A stretch of 64,000 nucleotides of DNA from Sphingomonadaceae bacterium (GTDB lineage: Bacteria; Pseudomonadota; Alphaproteobacteria; Sphingomonadales; Sphingomonadaceae), in assembly GCA_947477745.1 (NCBI GenBank), contig CANJUF010000002.1, positions 62,001 to 126,000 of the forward strand, in the 5' to 3' direction. Both the position numbers and the translations under genes were made by a program. Below are positions 26,257 to 33,716 of this stretch, one piece after another (the stretch's first letter is position 1; the number at the start of each line of letters is the position of its first letter). The notes beneath the pieces are model-generated. The model was not told where the DNA came from, did no database searches, and worked only from the letters and a program-made list of their open reading frames with translations.

Positions 26257-27011
26257 AGCGAGGCCCCTTCGAGATAGTGCAGCGCCTGTTCGAGCAAGTC
26301 CTCGCGCAGTTCCTCCAGTGCAACTCCTGCAAAGGCATCGGCGATGAAAGCGCGGACGAGCAGCTTGCGCGCTGCATCGGGCGCAATTCCGCGTGAGGCC
26401 ATGTAGAATGCGGCGGTCTCGTCGAGCGCACCGATCGCCGCTCCGTGCGCGGCCTTCACATCGTCGGCGTAGATTTCAAGCTCGGGCTTGGCGTTGGCGC
26501 TGGCGCCCGCTTCGAGCAGGATCGCCTTGAAATTCTGTGCCGCGTCAACCTGCTGCGAGTGACGCGGAATCTCGATCTTGCCGAGGAAATTGCCGACCGA
26601 CCTGCCCCACTGCACCGCGCGCACCACTTGGCTCGAGCTGCTTGCGGGCGCATGGACGACGCGGGCGACAATCTCGCAGCGCGCATCGCCGCCGCCAAGG
26701 ATCACTCCGCCCAGTTCGAAATGCGCGCCCTCGTCGAGCACGACATCGAGCTCGCACCGGCTATACGAGCCACCAGCATTGATCACGAAATGCTCGTAGC
26801 GGCCGCCCGCGCCGACATGGACGCGCAGCCGGTCGACCTGGCTGGCAAGGCCCGGCTCGAACACCGCGACGCCGCGCTCGGTCTCGCCGGGCGAAACCGC
26901 GTGCTCATGCCAGTGCGCGAGCGTAGCGGGATCGGCAGCCGCCAGCCATTCGCCGTCGGCATAGCGCCATTCCTCCTCGCGCGTGGTGGGAGGGGCGAGT
27001 GCCTCGCTCAT
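26253..27011 (-). CDS. sufD: Fe-S cluster assembly protein SufD
   Basis: A 252-residue SufD, shorter than the roughly 420 residues of E. coli SufD, as is usual in alphaproteobacteria. The N-terminus has PPTTREEEWRYADGEWL. The beta-helix core runs to about 165, and the C-terminal part has VKAAHGAAIGALDETAAFYM and SRGI followed by RKLLVRAFIADAF. It forms the SufBCD scaffold with SufB and the ATPase SufC. It overlaps sufC and sufS by 4 bases. Confidence 0.92.
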   Translation of the reverse strand: MSEALAPPTTREEEWRYADGEWLAAADPATLAHWHEHAVSPGETERGVAVFEPGLASQVDRLRVHVGAGGRYEHFVINAGGSYSRCELDVVLDEGAHFELGGVILGGGDARCEIVARVVHAPASSSSQVVRAVQWGRSVGNFLGKIEIPRHSQQVDAAQNFKAILLEAGASANAKPELEIYADDVKAAHGAAIGALDETAAFYMASRGIAPDAARKLLVRAFIADAFAGVALEELREDLLEQALHYLEGASL

Positions 27012-27838
27012 GCAGCCCCCTCGTAGCCCTGGTCTTCGAGTTCCAGCGCCAGTTCGGGTCCGCCCGAGCGGACAATGCGCCCGCCCGCCAGCACATGCAC
27101 CTTGTCGGGCTTCACATAGTCGAGCAGCCGCTGGTAATGGGTGATGAGCAGCACCGCCCTGTCGGGCTTGCGCATGATCGCGTTGATGCCCTCGCCGACC
27201 ACGCGCAGCGCATCGATGTCGAGCCCCGAATCGGTCTCATCGAGCACCGCGAATGTCGGATCGAGAATGCCCATCTGCACCATTTCGGCGCGCTTTTTCT
27301 CGCCGCCCGAGAAGCCGACGTTCACCGGGCGCTTGAGCATGTCCATGTCGAGCCTCAGAAGCGCGGCTTTCTCTTTCGCCAGCTTGAGGAACTCGCCGCC
27401 CGAAAGCGGCTCTTGCCCGCGCGCCTTGCGCTGCGCGTTGGCCGCCTCACGCAGGAACTGGACGAAGGAAACACCGGGTATCTCGACCGGATACTGGAAG
27501 CCGAGGAAAAGCCCCGCCGCAGCGCGCAGGTGGGGGGACAGACTCAGCAAATCCACCGTTTGCCCTGAGCCTGTCGAAGGGCTGCTCTTCTCTTCTGCAC
27601 CGCTTGAAGAAAAGGACGGTGCTTCGACAAGCTCAGCACGAACGGATGGGGTGAAGGTTACAGAGCCTGACGTTACCTCGTAACCGGGCCGCCCGCCCAG
27701 CACATAGGCCAGCGTCGACTTGCCCGCGCCGTTCGGCCCCATGATCGCATGCACCTCGCCCGCGTGGACGGTGAGGGTCAGGCCCTTGAGGATCGGCGTG
27801 CCGCCAACCGTGGCGTGAAGGTCAGTGATTTGGAGCAT
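27008..27838 (-). CDS. sufC: Fe-S cluster assembly ATPase SufC with in-frame repeat insertion
   Basis: A 276-residue ABC-type ATPase that powers the SufBCD scaffold. Walker A GPNGAGKST (about 33-41), signature NVGFSGGEKKRAEMVQM, Walker B FAVLDETDSGLD and the H-loop LLITHYQR are all present. Family members have about 247-250 residues. The extra 30 codons come from a palindromic repeat at 27556-27645 lying between GSVTF and VDLLSLSPHLRAAAGLF, a surface-loop position before the Q-loop. The reading frame and all catalytic motifs survive, so the protein is probably functional. The weak ribosome site before the ATG at 27838 makes the start slightly uncertain. Confidence 0.93.
   Translation of the reverse strand: MLQITDLHATVGGTPILKGLTLTVHAGEVHAIMGPNGAGKSTLAYVLGGRPGYEVTSGSVTFTPSVRAELVEAPSFSSSGAEEKSSPSTGSGQTVDLLSLSPHLRAAAGLFLGFQYPVEIPGVSFVQFLREAANAQRKARGQEPLSGGEFLKLAKEKAALLRLDMDMLKRPVNVGFSGGEKKRAEMVQMGILDPTFAVLDETDSGLDIDALRVVGEGINAIMRKPDRAVLLITHYQRLLDYVKPDKVHVLAGGRIVRSGGPELALELEDQGYEGAA
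27556..27645. repeat. 90-bp palindromic repeat element inserted in frame in sufC
   Basis: The outer arms are 27556-27584 and 27617-27645, 29 bases each, matching at 22 positions when one is reverse-complemented. Cores are CCTGAGCCTGTCGAAGG and GCTTCGACAAGCTCAGCAC. Related CTGAGC-TTGTCGAAG palindromes are abundant between genes in sphingomonads. The length of exactly 30 codons with no stop in the sufC frame lets it be translated, as with Rickettsia palindromic elements. The encoded peptide includes SVRAELVEAPSFSSS and STGSGQT. Confidence 0.88.
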
Positions 27839-28067
27839 TTTGTTTCCGAATAACTGTTGGATCGACTTCATCGACCTTGTCCCGGCGGATGTCCCAAAGA
27901 CGTTTGATCGCCAAACCGAGGAAGATGAGTCCGGCGCAAACGTATAGGCCGGCACGAGTGAGGTCAGCGTCGTCAATGCTTCGATAAGCGGACGCGAAAT
28001 TCGCGGCCGCCACAAACGACATTGCCCATGGGTAGAGGCCATACCGGTCGGTCGTCTTTGTCTTCAC
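27822..28067 (-). CDS. Small membrane protein gene within the suf operon
   Basis: An 81-residue protein if started at the GTG at 28067, which has AGGGGAG 5 bases upstream. It has two hydrophobic stretches (about 13-27 and 42-57) and a charged tail (KRLWDIRRDKVDEVD). I recognise no family. It overlaps the sufC start by 17 bases and follows the DUF559 gene by 31 bases. Base composition is lower in G+C than the suf genes, and suf operons normally lack such a gene, so it is likely a later insertion. Whether it affects sufC expression is open. Confidence 0.6.
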   Translation of the reverse strand: MKTKTTDRYGLYPWAMSFVAAANFASAYRSIDDADLTRAGLYVCAGLIFLGLAIKRLWDIRRDKVDEVDPTVIRKQNAPNH

Positions 28068-28098
28068 CCACACTCCCCTCGACAAATTTCGTCACCTA

Positions 28099-28605
28099 TC
28101 ATGTCCGCCACCCGCGCGCTGGCCGCGGGCCCCTGGCAGACTGCGGTCGCCGCGCTACTTGCTTGTCGGCCATGCGCAGCCGCATCCCGGCAGTGATCCG
28201 TTCGAGCACCGCATCGATGTTTTCCAGCACCTCGGCGGCCTTGATCCGCATCACCCGGATGCCGACCGCTTCGAGGCTCTTGTCGCGGCGCTTGGCGATA
28301 GCCTCGTTCGCCCCGTCTTCGTCGATGGCGATCGCCATGCCGAGGGTGTGGCAGTTGAAATCGACGATCGCCGAGCCGACCACCGCGTGGCGGGTGAACT
28401 TGTTGCGCCCGAGATCAGCCTCTGCAAACCGCGCGGCCAGCGCCTTGTGCGCCTCGCTCGAATGGCGGCGCATCTCGCGCGCCTGGTCATGCAGCGCATC
28501 GAGCCGCGATTCGGAGATTTCCCAGCCGCGCCCCCGCTTCTTGAGCGCGGGAGCCTCGGCCTGCTGCGCGCTGTCGGGAAGCTTGAGGGTTTTCTTTTCG
28601 GTCAC
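28099..28605 (-). CDS. DUF559 domain protein
   Basis: A 168-residue protein related to Vsr/DUF559 endonuclease-like folds. Landmarks are [20 protein letters not shown] (about 37), [20 protein letters not shown] (about 66), [12 protein letters not shown] and [17 protein letters not shown]. The buried VDF..H and the DEDG acidic residues match the core of that fold. The C-terminus is Arg/Pro-rich. The GTG start overlaps the sufB stop by 4 bases. DUF559 genes are sometimes found inside suf operons of sphingomonads; a role in Fe-S assembly is unproven. Confidence 0.75.
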   Translation of the reverse strand: MTEKKTLKLPDSAQQAEAPALKKRGRGWEISESRLDALHDQAREMRRHSSEAHKALAARFAEADLGRNKFTRHAVVGSAIVDFNCHTLGMAIAIDEDGANEAIAKRRDKSLEAVGIRVMRIKAAEVLENIDAVLERITAGMRLRMADKQVARRPQSARGPRPARGWRT

Positions 28606-30083
28606 CCCACGCTCCCTTCAAGCGAAATGCCGAGCAGCTTCTGCGCTTCGACCGCGAATTCCATCGGCAATTGCTGCAGCACTTCCTTGGCGAAGCCGTT
28701 GACGATCAGCGCCACGGCTTCCTCCTGCCCAAGCCCGCGCTGCATCGCGTAGAACAGCTGATCGTCGGAGATCTTGCTGGTGGTTGCCTCGTGCTCGATC
28801 TGGGCGCTGGGGTTCTTCACCTCGATATAGGGCACGGTGTGCGCGCCGCACTCGCTGCCGAGCAGCAGCGAATCGCACTGGGTGAAATTGCGCACCCCAT
28901 CCGCCGCAGCGCCAACGCGCACCAGCCCGCGATAGGTGTTGCTCGACCTGCCGGCGCTGATCCCTTTGGAGATTATCGTCGAGCGCGAGCCCTTGCCGTT
29001 GTGGATCATCTTGGTGCCGGTATCGGCCTGCTGGTAATTGTTGGTGACCGCAACCGAGTAGAACTCGCCCACCGAATCCTCGCCATTCAGAACGCACGAG
29101 GGATATTTCCAGGTGATCGCGGAGCCGGTTTCGACCTGTGTCCAGCTGACTTTGCTGCGCGCGCCTTGGCACAGCGCCCGCTTGGTTACGAAATTGTAGA
29201 TCCCGCCCAGCCCTTCGGCGTTGCCGGGATACCAGTTCTGCACCGTCGAATATTTGATCTCGGCATCGTCGAGCGCGACCAGTTCGACCACGGCGGCGTG
29301 AAGCTGGTTCTCGTCGCGCATCGGCGCTGTGCAGCCCTCGAGATAGCTCACGTGGCTGCCCTTTTCGGCAATGATCAGAGTGCGCTCGAACTGGCCGGTA
29401 TTCTCTGCATTGATGCGGAAATAAGTGGAAAGCTCCATCGGGCAGCGCACGCCTTCCGGAATCCACACGAAAGTGCCGTCCGAGAACACTGCCGAGTTGA
29501 GGCAGGCGAAATAGTTGTCATGCTGCGGCACCACGCGGCCCAGCCACTTTTTCACCAGCTCGGGATATTCGCGGATCGCCTCGCTGATCGAGAGGAAGAC
29601 GACGCCAGCGCGCTTCAATTCCTCCCGGAAGGTGGTGGCGACCGAAACCGAATCGAACACCGCGTCGACCGCGACCTTGCGCGCACTCTCCACTCCGGCG
29701 AGCACCTTCTGCTCCTCGATGGGAATCCCAAGCTTTTCGTAAACGCGCAGGATTTCGGGATCGACCTCGTCGAGCGAGCCTAGCTTGGGCGTCGTCCTCG
29801 GCGCGGCATAATAATAAGCGTCCTGGTAATCGATCGGCGGAACGTTGAGCTTGGCCCAGTCGGGCGGCGTCATCTCCAGCCAGCGGCGATAGGCCTTCAG
29901 CCGCCAGTCGAGCATCCACTGCGGCTCGCTCTTCTTGGCCGAGATAAACCGCACTGTGTCTTCGCTCAGACCCATGGGCGCGAAATCGGTTTCGATATCG
30001 GACGACCAGCCATGCTCGTAATCGGCGACCTTTTCGGCAGCCTCGCGCGCAGCCTGATCGCGGATCGAGGGATCGTCAGTCAT
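28602..30083 (-). CDS. sufB: Fe-S cluster assembly protein SufB
   Basis: A 493-residue scaffold component. The hallmark blocks are all present: [80 protein letters not shown], the stretch from TKRALCQG to [26 protein letters not shown]-type [10 protein letters not shown], and [13 protein letters not shown]. The conserved cysteines and the C-terminal Glu/His region are intact. It starts at the ATG at 30083, overlapping the regulator stop by 4 bases. Confidence 0.96.
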   Translation of the reverse strand: MTDDPSIRDQAAREAAEKVADYEHGWSSDIETDFAPMGLSEDTVRFISAKKSEPQWMLDWRLKAYRRWLEMTPPDWAKLNVPPIDYQDAYYYAAPRTTPKLGSLDEVDPEILRVYEKLGIPIEEQKVLAGVESARKVAVDAVFDSVSVATTFREELKRAGVVFLSISEAIREYPELVKKWLGRVVPQHDNYFACLNSAVFSDGTFVWIPEGVRCPMELSTYFRINAENTGQFERTLIIAEKGSHVSYLEGCTAPMRDENQLHAAVVELVALDDAEIKYSTVQNWYPGNAEGLGGIYNFVTKRALCQGARSKVSWTQVETGSAITWKYPSCVLNGEDSVGEFYSVAVTNNYQQADTGTKMIHNGKGSRSTIISKGISAGRSSNTYRGLVRVGAAADGVRNFTQCDSLLLGSECGAHTVPYIEVKNPSAQIEHEATTSKISDDQLFYAMQRGLGQEEAVALIVNGFAKEVLQQLPMEFAVEAQKLLGISLEGSVG

Positions 30084-30523
30084 CGCCGTACCTCCGCCAG
30101 CCGGGTCAGCGACACCTGCGCGAGCGCGCCGCGTAGCGCCTCGTTGACCAGCGGCCAGTGCTCGCGCACCCCGCAGGCCTGTTCGAGCGAGCAATCGTGG
30201 CGGCCTTCTTCGAGGCAGGCGGTCATCGCGATCGGGCCTTCGACCGCCTCGACAATATCGGCGAGCGAGATCGCCGCGGCCGGCCGCGCGAGCCGCAAGC
30301 CGCCGCCGACGCCGCGAGTCGAATGAAGCAGGCCCGCGGCGCTGAGACGGCTCACCAGCTTTTGCACCGTGGGCGCAGGAAGGCCGGTTTCTGCCGCAAG
30401 CTGCCCGGCGGAGAGGCGGCTGCGTGCGCCGACCTTTGCCGATTCGCCCGCGCCGCAGCCGCAATGGCGCGAAGCGGCGGCCATGATGACAACGGCATAG
30501 TCTGCCATGGAGGAGAGGCGCAT
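30080..30523 (-). CDS. Rrf2 family regulator of the suf operon (SufR/IscR type)
   Basis: A 147-residue winged-helix regulator. It starts [18 protein letters not shown], has a recognition region around [24 protein letters not shown] and a wing [12 protein letters not shown]. The three Cys ligands come from [15 protein letters not shown] (about 97-111), which bind an Fe-S cluster. An insertion (about 20-36) adds two more cysteines (HCGCG). It is the first gene of the suf operon and presumably senses cluster status and represses its own operon. The ATG at 30523 was chosen over an upstream in-frame ATG at 30577. Confidence 0.88.
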   Translation of the reverse strand: MRLSSMADYAVVIMAAASRHCGCGAGESAKVGARSRLSAGQLAAETGLPAPTVQKLVSRLSAAGLLHSTRGVGGGLRLARPAAAISLADIVEAVEGPIAMTACLEEGRHDCSLEQACGVREHWPLVNEALRGALAQVSLTRLAEVRR

Positions 30524-30650
30524 CGCGGCGGGATTCCTGTCTCGGCGCCAAACTGGACCGATTCGTTCGGGTTTCACCTAAGGCGCAGGAGCGCGACTTT
30601 CAAGGGCGCTTTGAACAGCCCGGGCCTGAAAACGGACAAGCGGGGCGGCC

Positions 30651-30690
30651 AAAAAAAGTGCGGCTCCCCAGCCAGGCCAGGAAGCCGCAA
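30651..30690 (-). terminator. Intrinsic terminator on the minus strand between pyrD and the suf regulator
   Basis: On the minus strand, the stem GCGGCTTCC (30688 downward) pairs with GGGAGCCGC, with one G-T wobble and a loop of about 11. It is followed by AC and seven T (30657-30651). This is a strong Rho-independent terminator with no protein gene upstream of it on this strand, so it must end some other transcript. Confidence 0.75.
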
Positions 30691-30800
30691 GAAATCGATT
30701 GGCCCGGGAGCAAGCTCACCTGCAGCCGATCGGGTCGCGGTGCCCCTTTAGGCAGCTTGCGCAAACAGGAATTGTAGAAATGCGACAGGAGCGAAAATTG
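30651..30800 (-). ncRNA. Candidate small RNA ending at the 30651 terminator
   Basis: The 357-base gap between the suf regulator start (30523) and pyrD (30881) has no plausible protein gene. The minus strand carries a strong terminator. Upstream of it is a foldable region with CAAGCT (about 30756-30751) pairing with AGCTTG (about 30715-30710), enclosing GCC-TAAAG-GGGC. That arrangement fits a free-standing small RNA of roughly 100-200 bases starting between about 30760 and 30860. The 5' end and family are not determined. I could not match it to 6S, SRP or RNase P RNA cores. Confidence 0.4.
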
Positions 30801-30880
30801 CGTATTTCAGGCAACAAAGTTGCGCTTTCCCGTCGCCAGAAGTTTGTGCGATTCGCACCGCGCGGCTATCGCTTGCGCCC

Positions 30881-31921
30881 ATGTTCTACCGCTTGCTGCG
30901 CCCGCTGCTGTTCACCATCGATGCCGAGCGCGCGCATGGAATGGCGCTCACGGCATTGAAGACCGCGCCAACGGGACGCGGGGTCGCACCATGTGGTCCC
31001 CTTGCAACTCGCGTTGCGGGTATCAATTTTCCCACGCCGCTGGGCATGGCCGCCGGTTTCGACAAGGATGCCGAAGTCGCCGATGCGCTGCTCGGTTTGG
31101 GCTTCGGCTTCGCCGAAGTCGGCTCCATTACGCCGCTAGCCCAGGCGGGCAATCCCAGACCGCGCCTGTTCCGGCTGACCGAGGACCGCGCCGTCATCAA
31201 CCGGATGGGATTCAACAATCGCGGCGGCGAGGCGGCGGCGGCGAGGCTTCGCGCGCGGGTCAATGGCCGCTCCGGGCCGAAAGTGGTCGGCATCAACATC
31301 GGGGCGAACAAGGATTCGGCCGACCGCGTGGCCGACTATGCCGGGATGACGCGGCTGATGGCGCCGCTCGCGTCATATCTTGCGGTGAACATTTCCAGCC
31401 CCAATACGCCGGGCCTGCGCGCGCTGCAGGATGAAGGCGCGCTGACCGAATTGCTCGACGCTGTGTTCGAGGCGCGCGGACCCGCAGGCCCGCCAGTCTT
31501 TCTCAAGGTCGCGCCCGATCTCGAACCTACCGACATCGACGCCATTTCGCGCATTGCCATCGACATGGGACTTGGCGCGCTGATCGTTTCGAACACCACG
31601 ATCACGCGCCCGCCGCTGCGATCACGCCACGCCGGGGAGGCGGGCGGCCTGTCCGGTGAACCACTGCGCGAAATTGCCTTGCAGCGCCTGCGCGATTTCC
31701 GGACGGCGACCGGCGGGCAGGTTCCGCTGGTTGGGGTCGGCGGGATCGCCAGCGCCGAACATGCCTGGCAGCGTATCCGCGCCGGCGCGAGTCTGGTGCA
31801 GCTTTACAGCGCAATGGTCTACGAGGGACCTGGCCTGATCGGGCGCATCAATCGCGGCCTGGAAACCCTGATGCGCCGCGATGGTTTCAGCTCCATTGCC
31901 GAGGCGGTGGGAAGCGAATAG
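30881..31921 (+). CDS. pyrD: Dihydroorotate dehydrogenase (quinone), class 2
   Basis: A 346-residue FMN enzyme of pyrimidine synthesis that oxidises dihydroorotate using membrane quinone. The N-terminal helix pair (FYRLLRPLLFTIDAERAHGMAL) is the class 2 membrane-docking segment. The core has FPTPLGMAAGFDKDAEV, EVGSITPLAQAGNPRPRLFRL, NRMGFNN, the catalytic-Ser region VNISSPNTPGLR, and GVGGIASAEHAWQ with the FMN phosphate site. The ggt gene follows 9 bases later. Confidence 0.95.
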   Translation: MFYRLLRPLLFTIDAERAHGMALTALKTAPTGRGVAPCGPLATRVAGINFPTPLGMAAGFDKDAEVADALLGLGFGFAEVGSITPLAQAGNPRPRLFRLTEDRAVINRMGFNNRGGEAAAARLRARVNGRSGPKVVGINIGANKDSADRVADYAGMTRLMAPLASYLAVNISSPNTPGLRALQDEGALTELLDAVFEARGPAGPPVFLKVAPDLEPTDIDAISRIAIDMGLGALIVSNTTITRPPLRSRHAGEAGGLSGEPLREIALQRLRDFRTATGGQVPLVGVGGIASAEHAWQRIRAGASLVQLYSAMVYEGPGLIGRINRGLETLMRRDGFSSIAEAVGSE

Positions 31922-31930
31922 GCCAGGACG

Positions 31931-33643
31931 ATGCTCAAGCGCCTTTCCCTCTCCCTGATCCTGTCGCTCGCGCTTTCAGCCTGCGCGGCCGCTCCCGCCG
32001 CCCGGCCCGAAGCAGCGTCGGCTCCATCGCCGACACTGAGCGCGGGCATGGTCAGCGCCGCCGATCCGCGTGCGGCGCAGGCGGGCGTGGATGTACTGCG
32101 CCAAGGCGGCAACGCCACTGACGCAGCGATCGCCGTCATGCTCGCGCTGACCGTGGTCGAGCCGCAAAGTTCGGGCATCGGCGGCGGCGGCTTCTATGTT
32201 CGCGGCGGCCCCGATGGCACGGTCGAGACGCTCGACGGGCGCGAGACCGCCCCTTCGGCTGCGACGCCCCGCTGGTTCCTGGGGCCTGACGGAAAGCCGA
32301 TCGCCTTCAGGCAGGCGGTCGCATCGGGGCTTTCGATCGGGGTCCCCGGCAACCTGGCGCTCGCGGCGCAGGCGCACCAGCGCCATGGCAAGCTGGCCTG
32401 GGCCAAGCTGTTCGAACCGGCAATCCAGCTGGCGCGCGATGGCTGGACCCTGTCCCAGCGCGGGCGCGAGTTTCTGGTTCGCAGCAAGGCGACCGCCGCG
32501 CGCTCGAAAGAGGGAGCCGCGCTTTTTTATGATGCGCAAGGCGAGCCTCTGCCCGCCGGAACGCGGCTCGCGAATCCGGTGCTGGCCTCCACGCTCGAGC
32601 GCTTGGCAAAAGGGGGTGCCGAGGCCTTCTATCAGGGCGAGGCCGGGACCCGGCTGGCAGAGATCGTCGCCTTCGATACCCCTGCCCCCCACGGCATGAG
32701 CGAACGCGATGTCTGGACGTACCAGGCAAAGCCGCGCGATCCCGTCTGCGGCTCATACCGGACTTTCCGGATCTGCGGCATGGGCCCGCCAAGTTCGGGC
32801 GGAACCACCGTACTCGCCATTCTCGGCCAGCTCGAAGCTTTCGACCTTTCCCAGCTGCGCGCCGACAATCCGGTGTTCTGGCATCTGTTCGCCGAATCGC
32901 AGCGGCTCGCCTATGCCGACCGCGAGCGCTTCCTGGCCGACGCCGATTTCGTCACGGTGCCGATCGCCGGGCTGATCGACCGCGATTATCTTGCCCGGCG
33001 CGGCGCGCTGATCTCGCGAGACGCCACCATGGCCAAGGCCGAGCCCGGCCTAGCTGCCCCGCCGCCCGACGGCAGCGAGCCGCCTGAAAACGGCACATCG
33101 CACTTCGCCGTGATCGACAGCGGCGGAACGGCGGTCAGCTACACCTCTACCATCGAAGGGCCGTTCGGCTCGGGGCTGATGCACGATGGCTACTATCTCA
33201 ACAACGAACTGACCGATTTCAGTTTCGAGCCAGAGAAAGACGGCAGGGCCGTCGCCAACCGGGTCGAAGGCGGCAAGCGGCCGCGCAGCTCGATGGCGCC
33301 GACGCTGGTTTATGGGCCTGATGGCAAACTCGTGATGGCGATTGGCGCGGCGGGCGGCAACACGATACCCGCGCAGGTCGCGCGCGGCATCATCGCCGTG
33401 ATCGACTGGAAGCTGCCTGTCAGCGAAGCGCTGGCAGTGCCGGTGCTGTTCGCGCCGAGCGATACCGTGATTATCGAGAAAGGCTCCGCGCTCGAAGCGA
33501 TGATCCCCGCGCTCATCGCGCTCGGCCATGCCAAGGTCGCCGCCTTCGCACTGCCGCTCAAGACCAATGCCGTGGCCGTCACGGCGGCGGGACTGCAAGG
33601 CGCGGGCGATCCGCGCAGCGAGGGTGCGGCCATCGGGCAATGA
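31931..33643 (+). CDS. ggt: Gamma-glutamyltransferase, lipoprotein-type signal
   Basis: A 570-residue N-terminal nucleophile hydrolase that cleaves gamma-glutamyl bonds such as in glutathione. The export signal ends in LSAC, so it is likely a periplasmic lipoprotein. The autoprocessing site is PENGTSHFAVID: cleavage before the Thr (about 388) frees the catalytic nucleophile. Other blocks are GGNATDAAIAVMLALTVVEP, SGIGGGGFYV and KRPRSSMAPTLVYGPDG-like KRPRSSMAP. The length is standard. Confidence 0.94.
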   Translation: MLKRLSLSLILSLALSACAAAPAARPEAASAPSPTLSAGMVSAADPRAAQAGVDVLRQGGNATDAAIAVMLALTVVEPQSSGIGGGGFYVRGGPDGTVETLDGRETAPSAATPRWFLGPDGKPIAFRQAVASGLSIGVPGNLALAAQAHQRHGKLAWAKLFEPAIQLARDGWTLSQRGREFLVRSKATAARSKEGAALFYDAQGEPLPAGTRLANPVLASTLERLAKGGAEAFYQGEAGTRLAEIVAFDTPAPHGMSERDVWTYQAKPRDPVCGSYRTFRICGMGPPSSGGTTVLAILGQLEAFDLSQLRADNPVFWHLFAESQRLAYADRERFLADADFVTVPIAGLIDRDYLARRGALISRDATMAKAEPGLAAPPPDGSEPPENGTSHFAVIDSGGTAVSYTSTIEGPFGSGLMHDGYYLNNELTDFSFEPEKDGRAVANRVEGGKRPRSSMAPTLVYGPDGKLVMAIGAAGGNTIPAQVARGIIAVIDWKLPVSEALAVPVLFAPSDTVIIEKGSALEAMIPALIALGHAKVAAFALPLKTNAVAVTAAGLQGAGDPRSEGAAIGQ

Positions 33644-33716
33644 ATGCGCTCTTGTAGCTGAACCCGCAGCTTCGTAGGAACAGCGAAAAATCGGCCTTTG
33701 CGGAGAGGGTGAACGC

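Noticed and set aside
28671..29783. A 370-codon plus-strand frame opposite sufB
   Set aside because: It is a shadow of sufB, whose own motifs are unmistakable.
30650..30690. SRP (4.5S) RNA core on the plus strand, from the CAGG and GGAAG stretches
   Set aside because: The conserved GGTCAGGTCCGGAAGGAAGCAG-type core order and loop are absent; the sequence is better explained as a terminator stem on the minus strand.
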